The notes under the pieces were generated by a model. The model was given only the letters and a program-made list of their open reading frames with translations, searched no databases and had not been told where the DNA came from. DNA of 64,000 nucleotides from Isoetes taiwanensis (Eukaryota; Streptophyta; Lycopodiopsida; Isoetales; Isoetaceae): NCBI GenBank assembly GCA_021234155.1, contig JAJEKV010000004.1:11906109-11970108 (forward strand), read 5' to 3'. This document shows, one piece after another, positions 12,194 through 23,445 of the stretch (positions are counted from its first letter, which is position 1; the number at the start of each line of letters is the position of its first letter). A program made the position numbers and the translations under genes.

Positions 12194-14614
12194 TTGCATG
12201 GGCCTAAACCTAACCGAAAATTTGCTGAAACAGAGTTTGAAAATTTTCCTACCAAGTTCAAGCGTAATATTGTCCATGCTTTCACCTCCATTCCAGGTAG
12301 CATGGTTTTTGGTTCAAGCCTGTTGACAAAATGGTTTTCTCACGGATCAGGCAAAGCAGAGTGGCTTCAAACGGCAGTGGCATCAGCAGAGTATAGACTT
12401 CATCAAGGTATTTCTATATCCCAAGATCTTGCTTATCACCTGATACGCGAGTGCAATCAAAGGCGAGATCTAGACCTAGGTAGGCGCATCCAATCACTTC
12501 TAATTCAAAGCGAACTACACTCAGTTTCCTTTTTTGCTGACTATCTCATTCGTCTTTTTGCCTCATCTACAAGGATACATGAAGCAAACCAAGCATTTCT
12601 TAGGGTTCCAAATCCAACTAGGTATACATGGAATGCAATTATAGACACCCTTGTCAAGCTTGGGAATGATGTATTGGCTCTTCAAATGCATGACAGGATG
12701 CATCATGAGGCCACAAGCGCAGACATATTCACATTTCCAAGCATCTTGAAGGCATGTGGCAGTGTGGGCACCATAGAACAAGGCAGGCGTATTCATGGAC
12801 AGATAATTGGTATTGGAAACCAGTCTGACCTTGTTGTGGGAAGTGCCCTTGTTGATATGTATGCTAAATGTGGGAGCTTAGAGGAGGCATATGATATGTT
12901 TCACAAATTGCCTAGTAAAAATGAGGTGACATGGAGCGCAATGATTACAGGATATGCTCAGCATGAGGAAGGCATTCTGGCTCTGGGATGTTTTGAGAAC
13001 ATGAGGTCTGAAGGCATTAAGATAAACAAAGTTGCATTCTTGGGTGCCCTCAAGGCATGTTGTGGCATATGTGCAATAGAACAGGGCAGGTTCATTCATG
13101 AGCAAGTTTTGGCGAGTGACCTTCAATCTGATGTCGCTGTTGTTACTTCACTAATTGATATGTATCTTAAATGTGGTGGCTTAGAGGAGGCATGTGGAAC
13201 ATTTGATAATTTCCCAAATCGCAATGTGGTTACATGGAGTGTGATGATTGCAGGACATGCACAGCACAGTAAATTCTCCCTTGCTTTCAAATATTTTGAG
13301 AGGATGCAGCATGAGGGCATAAAACCCAACAATGTCATATTTTCAAATATCCTGAAAGCATGTAGTGGTACATGTGCTGTGGAGAAGGGAAGATGGATCC
13401 ATGAGCTATTACTTGTAAGTGGGTTGCAATTTGATACTGTCTTGGGAAATACGCTTGTAGATATGTATGCCAAGACTGGGGGACTGGAAGAAGCAGAAAG
13501 AGTTTTTTGCAACTTGCGAGAACGAGATGTGGTGTCATGGAGTTCAATGATTGCTGGATATGTCCAACATGGTGAAACCTCTCTTGCCTTTGGGTGCTTT
13601 AGAAATATGTGTTTTGAAGGCATAGAACCAGATCAAATGACATACGCAAGCCTTTTGAAAGCATGTGGCTGCATTTTAGCGATAGAACATGGGAGGGATT
13701 TTCATCAGCAGATCATTGAAGGTGAATTTCAATTTGACTGTGTTGTAGGAACCAACCTTATTGATATGTACGTGAAATGCCGAAGGTTAGAAGAGGCTCA
13801 AAATGTTTTTTACACCATGCCAAATGCAGATGTGGTAACATGGGCCACCATTGTTGCAGGTTATGTTCAGAACGATGAAGCCCTTCTTGCCATTGAATGC
13901 CTTAAAAGCATGCAACAAAATGCTGTAAAACCTAATAAGCTCATATTCTCAAGTATCTTAAAGGCATGTGGGAGCATAGGCGCCATGCTATCTGGCAGAC
14001 ACACTCATGTGCAACTAATTGATAGTGGTTTTTGTTCTGACACCGCTTTAGCAAATATGCTTGTGGACATGTATGCAAAATGTGGGAGCCTAGAGGAATC
14101 CTGCAAAACTTTTGCTAATTTGCATACTAAGGATGTGTCCTCATGGGGTGCAATGCTTAATGGTTATGCCCAGCTTGGCGACGCTGATATAACTATCCAG
14201 TGCTTCCAAGAGATGGAGCATAATGACATTGAACCAGATTACATGGCATTTAATGGCATTCTTACTGCACTTAGTCGAGTGGGTCTAGTAGAAGATGGCC
14301 TTTGGTATTTCAAGTTGATGGAGGAGTATTATGGCTTACAAGCTAATTCATTTCATATTACTTGTTTGATGGATCTTCTGGGTCGGGCCGCATGTTTTAA
14401 AGAGGCAGAGGATTTACTGAATGCAGCTATTCAACCAGACATTTGTGTTTGGAAGGCCCTGCTTAGTGCTTGCAAAATGCATTGCAATGTCGCATTAGGA
14501 AGCCAATGCTTTGATGGCATTATTCGCTCAGATTCCCATTGTGCTGCAGCGTACATCCTCATGGCAAATATTTATGCTAGTAATGCTCAGACAAGTTTAG
14601 GTTTGTTGTACTGA
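12194..14614 (+). CDS. Pentatricopeptide repeat (PPR) protein, PLS type, truncated E domain
   Basis: 806 residues, no intron. About a dozen and a half PPR-like repeats of 31-36 residues run from about residue 100 to 740. The 101-residue supra-repeat (VTWSAMITGYAQ ... SILKACG ... GRRIHGQI ... LVDMYAKCGSLEEA) is typical of the P-L1-S1 arrangement. Such proteins bind organelle RNA one base per repeat and act in C-to-U editing or processing in mitochondria or plastids. The end (VWKALLSACKMHCNVALG ... AAYILMANIYASN) is the start of an E motif, but the frame leaves the family consensus and stops after LGLLY. There is therefore no complete E2 and no DYW deaminase. Met at residue 37 is a possible internal start. 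The N-terminus is basic but not a classic presequence. It is either a truncated gene or one that relies on a DYW protein in trans. Confidence 0.93.
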   Translation: MHGPKPNRKFAETEFENFPTKFKRNIVHAFTSIPGSMVFGSSLLTKWFSHGSGKAEWLQTAVASAEYRLHQGISISQDLAYHLIRECNQRRDLDLGRRIQSLLIQSELHSVSFFADYLIRLFASSTRIHEANQAFLRVPNPTRYTWNAIIDTLVKLGNDVLALQMHDRMHHEATSADIFTFPSILKACGSVGTIEQGRRIHGQIIGIGNQSDLVVGSALVDMYAKCGSLEEAYDMFHKLPSKNEVTWSAMITGYAQHEEGILALGCFENMRSEGIKINKVAFLGALKACCGICAIEQGRFIHEQVLASDLQSDVAVVTSLIDMYLKCGGLEEACGTFDNFPNRNVVTWSVMIAGHAQHSKFSLAFKYFERMQHEGIKPNNVIFSNILKACSGTCAVEKGRWIHELLLVSGLQFDTVLGNTLVDMYAKTGGLEEAERVFCNLRERDVVSWSSMIAGYVQHGETSLAFGCFRNMCFEGIEPDQMTYASLLKACGCILAIEHGRDFHQQIIEGEFQFDCVVGTNLIDMYVKCRRLEEAQNVFYTMPNADVVTWATIVAGYVQNDEALLAIECLKSMQQNAVKPNKLIFSSILKACGSIGAMLSGRHTHVQLIDSGFCSDTALANMLVDMYAKCGSLEESCKTFANLHTKDVSSWGAMLNGYAQLGDADITIQCFQEMEHNDIEPDYMAFNGILTALSRVGLVEDGLWYFKLMEEYYGLQANSFHITCLMDLLGRAACFKEAEDLLNAAIQPDICVWKALLSACKMHCNVALGSQCFDGIIRSDSHCAAAYILMANIYASNAQTSLGLLY

Positions 14615-15047
14615 CTCAAAAGTGCACGTAGATGGCTAGGAGGACTGCATTTTAGGATAAGACAAAAGAACTGCAAGCCAGTTTTCCATACTCGCTTTCT
14701 TAATCATGCCTATGCTCGACCTGCATTAGTAGCGCCAAATTCCTCCTACCCTTAAGTCAATTAATAAGAAGTCATAACTAATTCGCATGAAGATTTTTGG
14801 GACTAGCAATACTCTGGAGTGAGCGCAACCTAGAAATTGTTGTGCAAGACTCACTCGACACTAACAATACTATATGTTAACAGATTTCGCAGGTGCAACC
14901 TAGAAATTGTTGTGCAAGACCCACTCAGACACTAACACTACTATATGTTTTGCAAAGCTGCCACATCATCCTTGTCCACCTCATTAATCCAGGCTTGCTT
15001 CAATTGGGGCATAGTGCTTTCTAAGAGACAAGCTCTTATGCCCATTC
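14615..15047. other. PPR 3' flank with a 70-bp tandem duplication
   Basis: Two units start at 14825 and 14895 (GCAACCTAGAAATTGTTGTG ... CACTAACA.TACTATATGTT). No remainder of a DYW or E2 region was found in any frame I read. Confidence 0.6.
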
Positions 15048-15059
15048 ATGCACCTTTTC

Positions 15060-15540
15060 ACCTGTTACATTAATTTGCTTATTTCCCATATTCACATAGT
15101 TCAATTCAAGCATTTGCACAAGCTACGGGAGAGCCTTGTGGAAAGTCAAAGCATGGCAGAATTCATCAATGAATTTAAGACACTTTTGGAGCAACTTGCA
15201 GCAGTTGGCTCTCCAGTTCAGGATTATGATGCAGTGATGACTCTTGTGTGAAGCTTGCATATATACAATCTATTGGCGCCCAAGCAATGGGAGCAGCCAG
15301 TTCAACCGCAGCTGTCTCTAATATTATGTCACTGCAAGCTACTATAACCATGCTTCCTCAAGAAGAAACTAGAAGAAAGTCATTGAATAAGCAGTTAAAG
15401 TATGGAGGCAAACCTATGTTTTGACCTGATTCAAGATCCAACTTGCCCTTCAATAATCAATCCTTCAACGAGGATGATGCAAACAAAAAGCTTCAACAAG
15501 AAGCCCATAAATCGCAAGCTAATCTAAACATATAGGGAAG
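15060..15540 (+). pseudogene. Ty1/copia gag remnant
   Basis: The open part (about 15090-15251) reads as the copia gag/UBN2 region: LRESLVESQSMAEFINEFK and AAVGSPVQDYDAVMTLV. A frame break follows. Later fragments ITMLPQEETRRKSLNKQLK and a Q/N/K-rich tail continue the gag pattern to about 15535. The matching integrase lies 5.3 kb away at 20836, so the element appears interrupted. It is not functional. Confidence 0.75.
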
Positions 15541-16426
15541 ATGCTTTCTCACCTAGGTAGTTTTTAGTATATTCCGTGTTTCGGAGGGGAAAAAATAGCA
15601 TGTTTTCGAAAAATGAATAAAAAAAGTGCTCCATAAGCAACATTCTCTAGTTGACACGTACAAGAAAAACTCGGATGGAGAGAAACGTGTCATCATCATC
15701 CATCGTTCGACATCATCATCGCCAGCACAAGCACAAGATTTCTGAAATTGGATCATCAAGCGATTCAGGGTGATTTTCCACTACCGAAGTGTCTCATTTT
15801 TCACCGAATAACTTTCCGCCACATCAGAAAAAAAATGAACTTGTTTTTCCACACAACGAAATGAGACATGTCCCATACTCATTCCGTACGAACTGGGAGT
15901 CCCATTTTCTTCCGGGGGAAATCCCCCGGAACATAATACGACTGCAACTATCCTCCAATCGGAAGGCTTCCTGGCCGTAAAATTTGGAAGGACGTGTTGC
16001 CAAAACAAGAGCATGCAGTTTCCCTCCATCGAAATTCCTGTTGTTTCCCTCCATCGGAATTCCTCCATCGAAATTCTCTGCTAGCGCCATTGCCTTTCTG
16101 TGAATTTTTTTGAAAGAGGTCAGTGTTCTTCAAATTCGTAGGGTTCTAAACAGGAGTTTTATTGTGTGTATTCCTCAGATTTGGCTCATTGTATTTTCCA
16201 AATATGCTTATGCTGATTGATTTTCTGTGTCATCATGCACTCATTGAATTAGGATGCACATGGTTTTCCTATTTGCTAATGCTGAAATTTTCCATGGCAT
16301 TTGACATTGTCCTTGATGTTCCATTCAACTGTTTATTGACGTTGCTGTGCATTTTCTAAAGTTTTCATTGTAGAATAGAGCAAGCCTAGTTTTTAATCTT
16401 CTTTTTGCTTTGCCTCTTTTTCAGAC
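15541..16426. other. Upstream part of the Harbinger-like unit; unassigned
   Basis: It contains two or three near-identical CCCTCCATCGAAATTCCT blocks at 16021-16078 and a palindromic GGGGGAAATCCCCC at about 15916-15929. A probable 5'UTR intron ends at CTTTTTCAG, just before the ATG at 16427. Terminal inverted repeats were not fixed. Confidence 0.4.
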
Positions 16427-17449
16427 ATGGCAGGATTTGAGCCTTACAGCCAAATGTCCCAAACAAGCTATTCCTCCTTCGTTCCTCTTTCTCAAGGCAT
16501 TGATGACAATTCCTCTCCAGACATGCCAAACATCCAACCAACACCTCCTGTTGTTCACTATCCCTACCATCCAGTTAGTCGTCCACATTATCCTTATGAT
16601 GTACGCTCAGCCTTTCCAGACATGCCTGAGATGTCTGCTCCTCCTCCTGCTAACATCTTCACTTGTCCACCTATGTTTCAAAATGACACGCCTGGCTCCC
16701 AAGGTGTTTCCAATGAACCATCTGAGAAAAAAAAGCGAGGTCGCAAACCCAAGATTGCTAAAACGCCCGCAGGAGATGTTGTGAAGGGCAGGGGCACTAA
16801 CTGGAAGGATCACTGGGTCGTTACGCTAATTCATCTTCGTGGACAGATGCACGAGGAATTTCTCACTAAAGCAGGCAGACAGGGTGTTGATATTTGGCAC
16901 AAACTTTACGTGCAATTGGTTGCAAAGTGTCCGGACTTGGACAAGGACAGCGAGGCTTGCAGGAAGAAGTGGCAAGCCGTGTATAAGGAGTACAAAGCCG
17001 ATAAAAATCAGAATAACGTGTCTGGTGCGGAAAGGAGTGAGACATGCAGGTGGTATGATCTTGTAGATCAATACATGAACCAACGAGCACATGTTGTGTG
17101 CTATGCTCATGAAAGTGCAAGTGATGCTAACACTCCGATGGCAGATGATCTAGATGAAGTTGAAGAGATTGATGTGCCTAGTGTGGAAAAAAGAAAGGCA
17201 CCAGAAGATACGCCAAAGGAATCTGAAGAGAAACCAACCTGCGTGGCCCAGAAACCCAAGAAGATTAAGAATGCTGCAGCAGAGGTTGCGAAGGCTGTTA
17301 GTGCTATGACGGAATTCAATAAGAAGGCTCATGAAGAGAGCTTAGAATTGGAGAAGAAGAAGTGCTCCTACGAGGAGGAGAAAATCACCATGCTGAAGGA
17401 ATTGTCACGCAGCTTAACTGGACTTTTTGAAAAGCTCTCGAAGGATTAG
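16427..17449 (+). CDS. Myb/SANT-like DNA-binding protein, PIF/Harbinger accessory type
   Basis: 340 residues, uninterrupted. A P/S/Y-rich N-terminal 90 residues is followed by an AT-hook-like basic motif EKKKRGRKPK (about 98-108). A trihelix/Myb-like domain lies at about 124-215 (NWKDHWVVTLIHLRGQ ... CRKKWQAVYKEYK ... CRWYDLVDQYM). A charged C-terminal coiled coil follows (about 275-335). An AG acceptor lies directly before the start codon, consistent with a 5'UTR intron. PIF/Harbinger elements encode such a Myb-like partner that brings the transposase to the element ends and into the nucleus. A broken Harbinger transposase lies 2.9 kb downstream on the same strand. It could instead be a host trihelix factor, but the setting favours a transposon gene. 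Confidence 0.78.
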   Translation: MAGFEPYSQMSQTSYSSFVPLSQGIDDNSSPDMPNIQPTPPVVHYPYHPVSRPHYPYDVRSAFPDMPEMSAPPPANIFTCPPMFQNDTPGSQGVSNEPSEKKKRGRKPKIAKTPAGDVVKGRGTNWKDHWVVTLIHLRGQMHEEFLTKAGRQGVDIWHKLYVQLVAKCPDLDKDSEACRKKWQAVYKEYKADKNQNNVSGAERSETCRWYDLVDQYMNQRAHVVCYAHESASDANTPMADDLDEVEEIDVPSVEKRKAPEDTPKESEEKPTCVAQKPKKIKNAAAEVAKAVSAMTEFNKKAHEESLELEKKKCSYEEEKITMLKELSRSLTGLFEKLSKD

Positions 17450-19584
17450 TACGTTTCCTTGTTAGTTTGATGAATTGTCCATTGATGTGGAATGACTCGT
17501 TCCATATTTGTTTGTTATTTTGAAGCATTAACGTCTATGTTGTAGTTCTTTCTATTTTGTATTTCAATACATTCCAATGTTGAGAAAGAAATCATTTAAT
17601 ATCAGCATTTCTTATTGCATATTTCAATTCTTCTCTTTTCTCTTTTACTGAAATTTTGCATTAAATTGAGACTTGTTGTTTTACATATTCAAGGTTTAGC
17701 CCTGGTCCGTGCACTTGCCCCAATTCAGGTCAGTAGCTAAGCTTCTTTTTCTTTTTTCTTATGATAAGATACATCTTTCCTTTAGAAAAGTTAAACGAGA
17801 TTCTGTATGTTTGCTTTGACCTATAGGCCTAGGCGATAAGTTTCCTTCTGATACTTCAGTATTTAAGGCTAGCGCTACAGATGCCATCTCTAAGTCCGAA
17901 GAAGAGGGCCTCACCATTGAAAGTAAGTGTTATTATGTTCTTAAAACTATTATGTTCTTATGTTCACATAACCTGCTATGACTTTATCAGACTTATAGAG
18001 CTGCATGTCCTTCCATTCTCTGCTGTCATTGTTTCTTGATCAAATATGGAAATATATCTTGGTTGTGCCCTGCTATAAATCTCTACTTTCCCTAGTTTAC
18101 CTGGTTAAAAACAAGTTCTGAAAATCACAAGTTTGCAGCATCAGAATTAGCGTTTAGAAAGGCATAAGAAGTAGCCATGCATTGTTCATTAACTAGCCAT
18201 AATGTAGTAATGCCATAATGGAGTTACAGTATGCCATAATGGAGTTACTGTATGCCATAATGTAGTAATGTTTGCAATCTAATGGTTGCCATTTGGTAGG
18301 AACCTGTAGGAAAATTATGGGCAAAACTGGCTCTAAAATTATGGGCAAAACTGGTGTGTCCATTGGCTCCTTCAACCATACGCTGAAGTTCAGCTCTGTC
18401 CACTGTGTTCAGATCTGCTTGTCCTTCCACTGTGCATAATATTCTCCAGAGGTCCTAAACCATTAGATGTGCTTCAACATGTCCTGCAGATATCAATAGA
18501 TTTCTTCCTCCTTCAACCATTACAATTAGTCCAAAGAAATTATTCCAAACTAAAAGTTGTTCTGGATTTAAGCAGCTCAAAGGGTTATAAAATAAGAAGT
18601 CGAATACAAGGACAAGGCTCCTGAGATAACAAATAGTCACACTGCAAAATGTGCCATCCTTAAATTTAAATTCATACTCGGATTTTAAAGGGTGTAGCTT
18701 AATGCCAGAGCAACGAGTTCCTCCACTTCTGCCCATTGTTGAAGATTACTGCATCTCACAAGTAGGAACTTGCAGAACCTTGCAGGATACTAGACCCTTT
18801 ATGTTTGATGAACTCAAACAGCTAGTCTCTTCCTTCCTTTTGCTCGCCTACATTTGATAAGTCTTCGTCCACCAACAGTCCTCATTCTGGAACAACAAAA
18901 TGCTCTTACGATGATCAACCTCTGGAGAATATTATGCACAGTGGAAGGACATGCAGCTCTGAACACAGTGTACAGTGGCCTGGCCAGCACAGTTCCCTGA
19001 ATTAACAGAGATGATTTAGCTTCGTGAATAATGTGCTAATCCCACTAATGAATCGTATTTATAATGTGAATATCGTTGTTTTGTGTGGCAGTTCAGCTAT
19101 CCCACTAATGAATCGTATTTATCCTTTGAAGGAAATTTCTCAGTATTCACATGTTAATTGGGGTAACGCAGGCTTTTAAATAATAACCAGCTAGATGGGC
19201 CCTGTGCATTCCTTTTGCTGATAATTTCGTTTCTCGCTTAATATTTCTGTAATGCATACCACGGTTGGTTTTCTTAGCCATAGGTCGGGATAGCATTTGC
19301 AACCGCAAGTGTGGCTGTCAAAAGGATGAGCTCTATGGTCAAAAAGTCTAGCTTATTGGAGTATTATAAGCTGTAAGAAACAAGTCCTATGTGCAGTTAC
19401 AAGTTAGTGCAAAACTTGGAGCAATTCCAGCAAAACTTGGAGCAATTCATGGAGCAATTCCAGCAAAACTGCCTTGGGGCATTATTACAATCTTAGTTAT
19501 TACAATTTAGAGCTTCGTTATTATTACCTTGGGGCATTTAACAATCTTAGTTCATGCACTGATTCTTTAGTATCATTGGGTGAA
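17450..19584. other. Interior of the Harbinger-like unit, non-coding
   Basis: Holds a 52-bp inverted repeat (18400-18452 against 18919-18970, two or three mismatches). A run of ATGCCATAATGGAGTTACWG-like blocks lies at 18197-18270. CCCACTAATGAATCGTATTTA is duplicated near 19039 and 19102. Two exon-like pieces lie at about 17697-17731 and 17827-17931 (see findings). No complete gene was recognised. Confidence 0.45.
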
Positions 19585-19845
19585 AGCATGTTAGGGCCTA
19601 CATAAAAAATTACCAAAAAGGTACTTTTCTGTGTACTTCTGTGCAAGTACATAATTGTATTTTAAAGTACCTAGACTACAAGATTGACTAAAAGAAATTG
19701 TGTTATGTTCAAGAGTAGTAGTACATACATGTTGTAAGGTACTTTGTGATGTCAAGAAGATGTTAAGAACTCAAATATATCATCATCTTTGACTACCCAG
19801 AGTATTTTCCAGGTAGTTTCCAAAACATGTAGGCCCTAACATGCT
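19585..19845. mobile_element. MITE with 19-bp perfect terminal inverted repeats
   Basis: AGCATGTTAGGGCCTACAT at 19585-19603 is exactly inverted at 19827-19845. Similarity continues outward with a few mismatches (GGGTGAA against GGGTAAG). The 261-bp body has no ORF and contains several GTAC-rich stretches. The target duplication is unclear, so the superfamily is not assigned. Confidence 0.75.
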
Positions 19846-20312
19846 CTTACCCCATTATTATGTTTTGTGCGCAGAAACAGATTAGTTTGAATTGGTAGAG
19901 ATGTGCCAACTAACTTGCTGTTAAATATGCAGACCTTTATGCCTTCAATATAGGGTGTTTCATGATATGGGCAACAATAACTGCTATCCGCTGTGTGGTG
20001 GACTACTTGAAGACACATGATGTTCAAAAACTGGTGAAGCGGATTCTAAAGTGGACAAGCATTATTGCCAAAAGCGTCGTCTTGCTTTCTCTTTGGGTAT
20101 GTATTGCATAAGATTGTCGTTTGGTGCAAGGTTTTGGGGAGGATAGTCTTCAAAGTATATCCTCTTTTGGAAATGCATTATATAGATTGCATGCACAAGG
20201 AAACAAATTGATAGACAAGCACTTGTCTTCTGTATCTCAATTCTTAGTTTTCTATACATTCAGAAATCTTGATGTTCTTCTAATAACAACCTTTGGACTG
20301 ATGTGAACAGGT

Positions 20313-20786
20313 TTGTTGTTGAAGACTTATTGTTTCCCAATGGATCCAAGTGCTCGACAAAGCCTTCTACAAATATGCCAAATGCTGCAGATGTTCATAG
20401 TGCTGGAAATGTTAAGGCCTAGCGAGGCAGCACCATCCAAGAGATACATGTATGCATGTGTGCAAGTACTTCAGTTGGTACAGAAAATGAGTTTCATGAC
20501 AAGGCAACAAAGGAGTTGTTGGGTGTACAAGCGCATAGAAGGATACTATGAAAATATCTTGTCACGTAGTCACACCGATAGAATGTTTCGTCAGAAGATG
20601 AGGGTGTCACGGGCAACTTTCGAATGGTTGTGCGGTGTATTACATCCAGTGCTAGTGAGAAGGGACACTCATCTGAGGTTGGCAAAGAAAGAACCTCTTC
20701 TTCCGCTACCCAATTGGCCAAAAGGATATATAAATTCCTTAAGCCAGATCTATGGCCTTAATTATTCGGACTTGAGAAAAGTTTGA
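20313..20786 (+). pseudogene. PIF/Harbinger transposase, N-terminal fragment
   Basis: Preceded by an AG acceptor (GTGAACAG) at about 20310. The likely protein start is MDPSARQS at 20340. The recognisable core (residues from there about 60-125) is RSCWVYKRIEGYYENIL, then MFRQKMRVSRATFEWLC and LHPVLVRRDTHLR, the segment that precedes the catalytic domain in plant PIF/Harbinger transposases. After AKKEP the sequence leaves the family and stops at RKV. The DDE catalytic residues are absent, so this copy is dead. It is paired with the Myb-like gene at 16427. Confidence 0.82.
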
Positions 20787-20835
20787 GCTTAGAAGCTTGA
20801 TTCAGTCCCAGATCTAAACACTCGTCGTGTATTTT

Positions 20836-21250
20836 TTTTTAAAGAATTTGCAGCATTAGACACTTTTAAAGAGAATAAAGCACTAGCTGAAAATCAACTT
20901 GGAAGGACCATCAGGTATCTCAGATCTAGTAATGGCGGCGAATATATTTCCAAAGTTTTTACGGGTTTCTATACACAACATGGTATTGACAAAAAATTAA
21001 CGACCCTATACTCTCCTCAATAGAACGGTGCAGCCGAGAGAAGAATCACACTCTTGCTGGTGCAAGTATGTTGTATTTGAGTCAACTTCCTCATTAGTTT
21101 TGGGTTGAAGCTCTAGATCAAACTCTTTATGAAGCTTGGATTAGTGAGCAAACAGTACTATCCCATCTAAAGTGTTTGGTTGTATTGGATATGTGCATGT
21201 GAAAAATGGATTATGGAGCAAGTCAATTAAGTTTCTCTTGGCTATGGTTT
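20836..21250 (+). pseudogene. Ty1/copia integrase core remnant
   Basis: Reads FKEFAALDTFKENKAL, then IRYLRSSNGGEYISKVF and QHGIDKKLTTLYSPQ*NGAAERR, then WVEALDQTLYEAW and VLSHLK. This matches the copia integrase order. The catalytic Asp of the usual RSDNGGE is replaced by Ser, a stop sits in PQ*NG, and later parts shift frame. It is probably the continuation of the gag remnant at 15060-15540. Confidence 0.82.
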
Positions 21251-22786
21251 ATGTTTTATGCTCTTGTATTGACTATATATGATCAGATTATGTTTGCGAT
21301 TTGATAAATATGCTTTATGTAGATGAAAGTCATATGATTTTGCTTTAGAATGGGAAAGCTTTTAGTCTATGCATTTCGGCCAGTGCAAAGGCTTAATAAT
21401 AACTTGTTGGAATATTTGATACATTCATATTGACTAGGAGAGCTAGATTCCTCCTACAATGTTATAGATCCACCTTATGTAGATAATAATTATATGTTTA
21501 TGCTTTGAGGACTTGTAATCTTACTTTTATAGCAGTGCAGATGCATAAGATTGTTGGCTACATTATTGAGGAATTGCATTTTTATTCAAGCTTTATCTAG
21601 AATTACAGGATATACAAGTTTCTTTACTTCAGAGAAAGCACATTAGCTATATACAAGGTCGGCATAGAGTATATAGATCGTTTGTAGAGCTTAAAACTTT
21701 TTCTATTTGTTGTGTTGTGCTGATCCAGAATTTGCTTGATTTGAGTTTTGCTCTTGAGGGTATTACTTGCATTGAATGGAACATTTAGCATGTAACTTAT
21801 TTGGTAGATAAAAAGATTTGGCTACATTGTAGGTTATATCTGAAATTTAACAAGTATTTTAAGCATACAAACTGATCAAGTAATACAGCAAAAGGTCTTG
21901 TTATGTATGCTATTTTCATTCTATATGTTGATATATTGATTACATTCTCTGAATTTGAGCATCCATTTGTTATTGCAGGGTGCTCGAAATACATTAGCCA
22001 CATTCGCAAGGTATTGGCTTAAACAATTGTTGTCGTTATATCTTCTTGCAATATTTATGTTTTCTATATGTTTGTCATTTGTCTATGCAATACGTTCATT
22101 CCCTTGCCTTCTATTGTGGTAATATTGTTGCTTGCTATTTCAGGCTAATTGTTTGTAGTAGAAGTTTGCAAATGACCCAAGATTACATCGTTGTTGTAGC
22201 ATCGCTATTTTTGACATGGCGCTCAAGTGTATCACAGATGCATTATGTTGGTCAGCTCTATTTCCCACTCCATATTTTATACATCTCAAAGACATAATTT
22301 ATATTTTTATAGATCTTGATAGTCTAACTCACGGTCTCTAAAAAATTTAATTCAGATTTGTACAGCTCCACTTTGTGCAACTACAACAGAAATATATACA
22401 TATGGAAATTGCGTAGAAACAAAGATTATTATTGATAGGTTTTTGCACACGTTTGGTGAGGTCTTCCCATTTGGGAATATGCAAAAGTTGTGGATACATG
22501 AAATTACAAATATATTATGCTGAAAATTCTTAGATTGAATATGAAAATGATGAAGGTACATATGTTTACACTTTAAAAAAAAGTACAAAAATGATTGTGC
22601 ACTTGGAAATGGAATACAATATGCGTACATTTTGAACTGTTATAATTATCCTTACATTTTGAATCGATATAATGGAAAATACCTTATAATGGAAGTTTAT
22701 ATTGCATAAGTTACTCTTTACGTTAATTCCAAAATTCAATTAATTAGGAGCGAGCACGTGGCCTCATTTGTTAACAGGATGGATAT

Positions 22787-23445
22787 TAAATGAGGTGGAC
22801 CCAGGACTACCACAACCATCGGATCCGTCAATCCTACAACCCTGTATGTTGGAGCGTTTTAAGCACCTCTCGTTTCGCTTATGGTCATTTATGATTGGAG
22901 GCGCCTATGATTTGAAATATGAAATACAAGTTCGCCTAAGGTTTCGATGGAATATCAAGCCTCTATACGGCTTTGCCAAAGGTCTTAGAATATGAAATAC
23001 GGGGACTCGAACCTCTACCAAAATAACTCAAGGTCCTAATAAGAGTACTTTGACCAATATAACATGTGAGCTAACATGATTATTTTTTATTTTAAATTTA
23101 TTTTCTCTATGTCAATCCATTCAATTATTTTAGGAATATGGTCTATGGTTTCAGAAATTGTCATTTTTACATCAATTTTACTCCCCCTGGAACCCCTGTT
23201 ACTGTGCTACATATAATTCTAAACGAGGTGCACCCAGGACTACCACAGTCATAACTTAATGACTTAATAAGACTACTTTGACCAAATATAACCAGTGAGC
23301 GAATGTAATCATTTTTCTTAAAGTTGTATTATTTTTTACCTCAACTCATTCAATTATTTTAGGAATATGGTCTATGGTTTCAGGAATCATCATTTTTACA
23401 TCACTTTCAAATCCTCCTGAAACCCCCTGTTATTGTGTTGCATAT
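22787..23445. repeat. Diverged direct duplication
   Basis: GAGGTGCACCCAGGACTACC-type sequence occurs at about 22792 and 23226. The linked block ATTCAATTATTTTAGGAATA ... GGTTTCAG occurs at about 23122 and 23350. The order is the same in both copies; the second copy lacks about 220 bp of the first. Confidence 0.7.
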
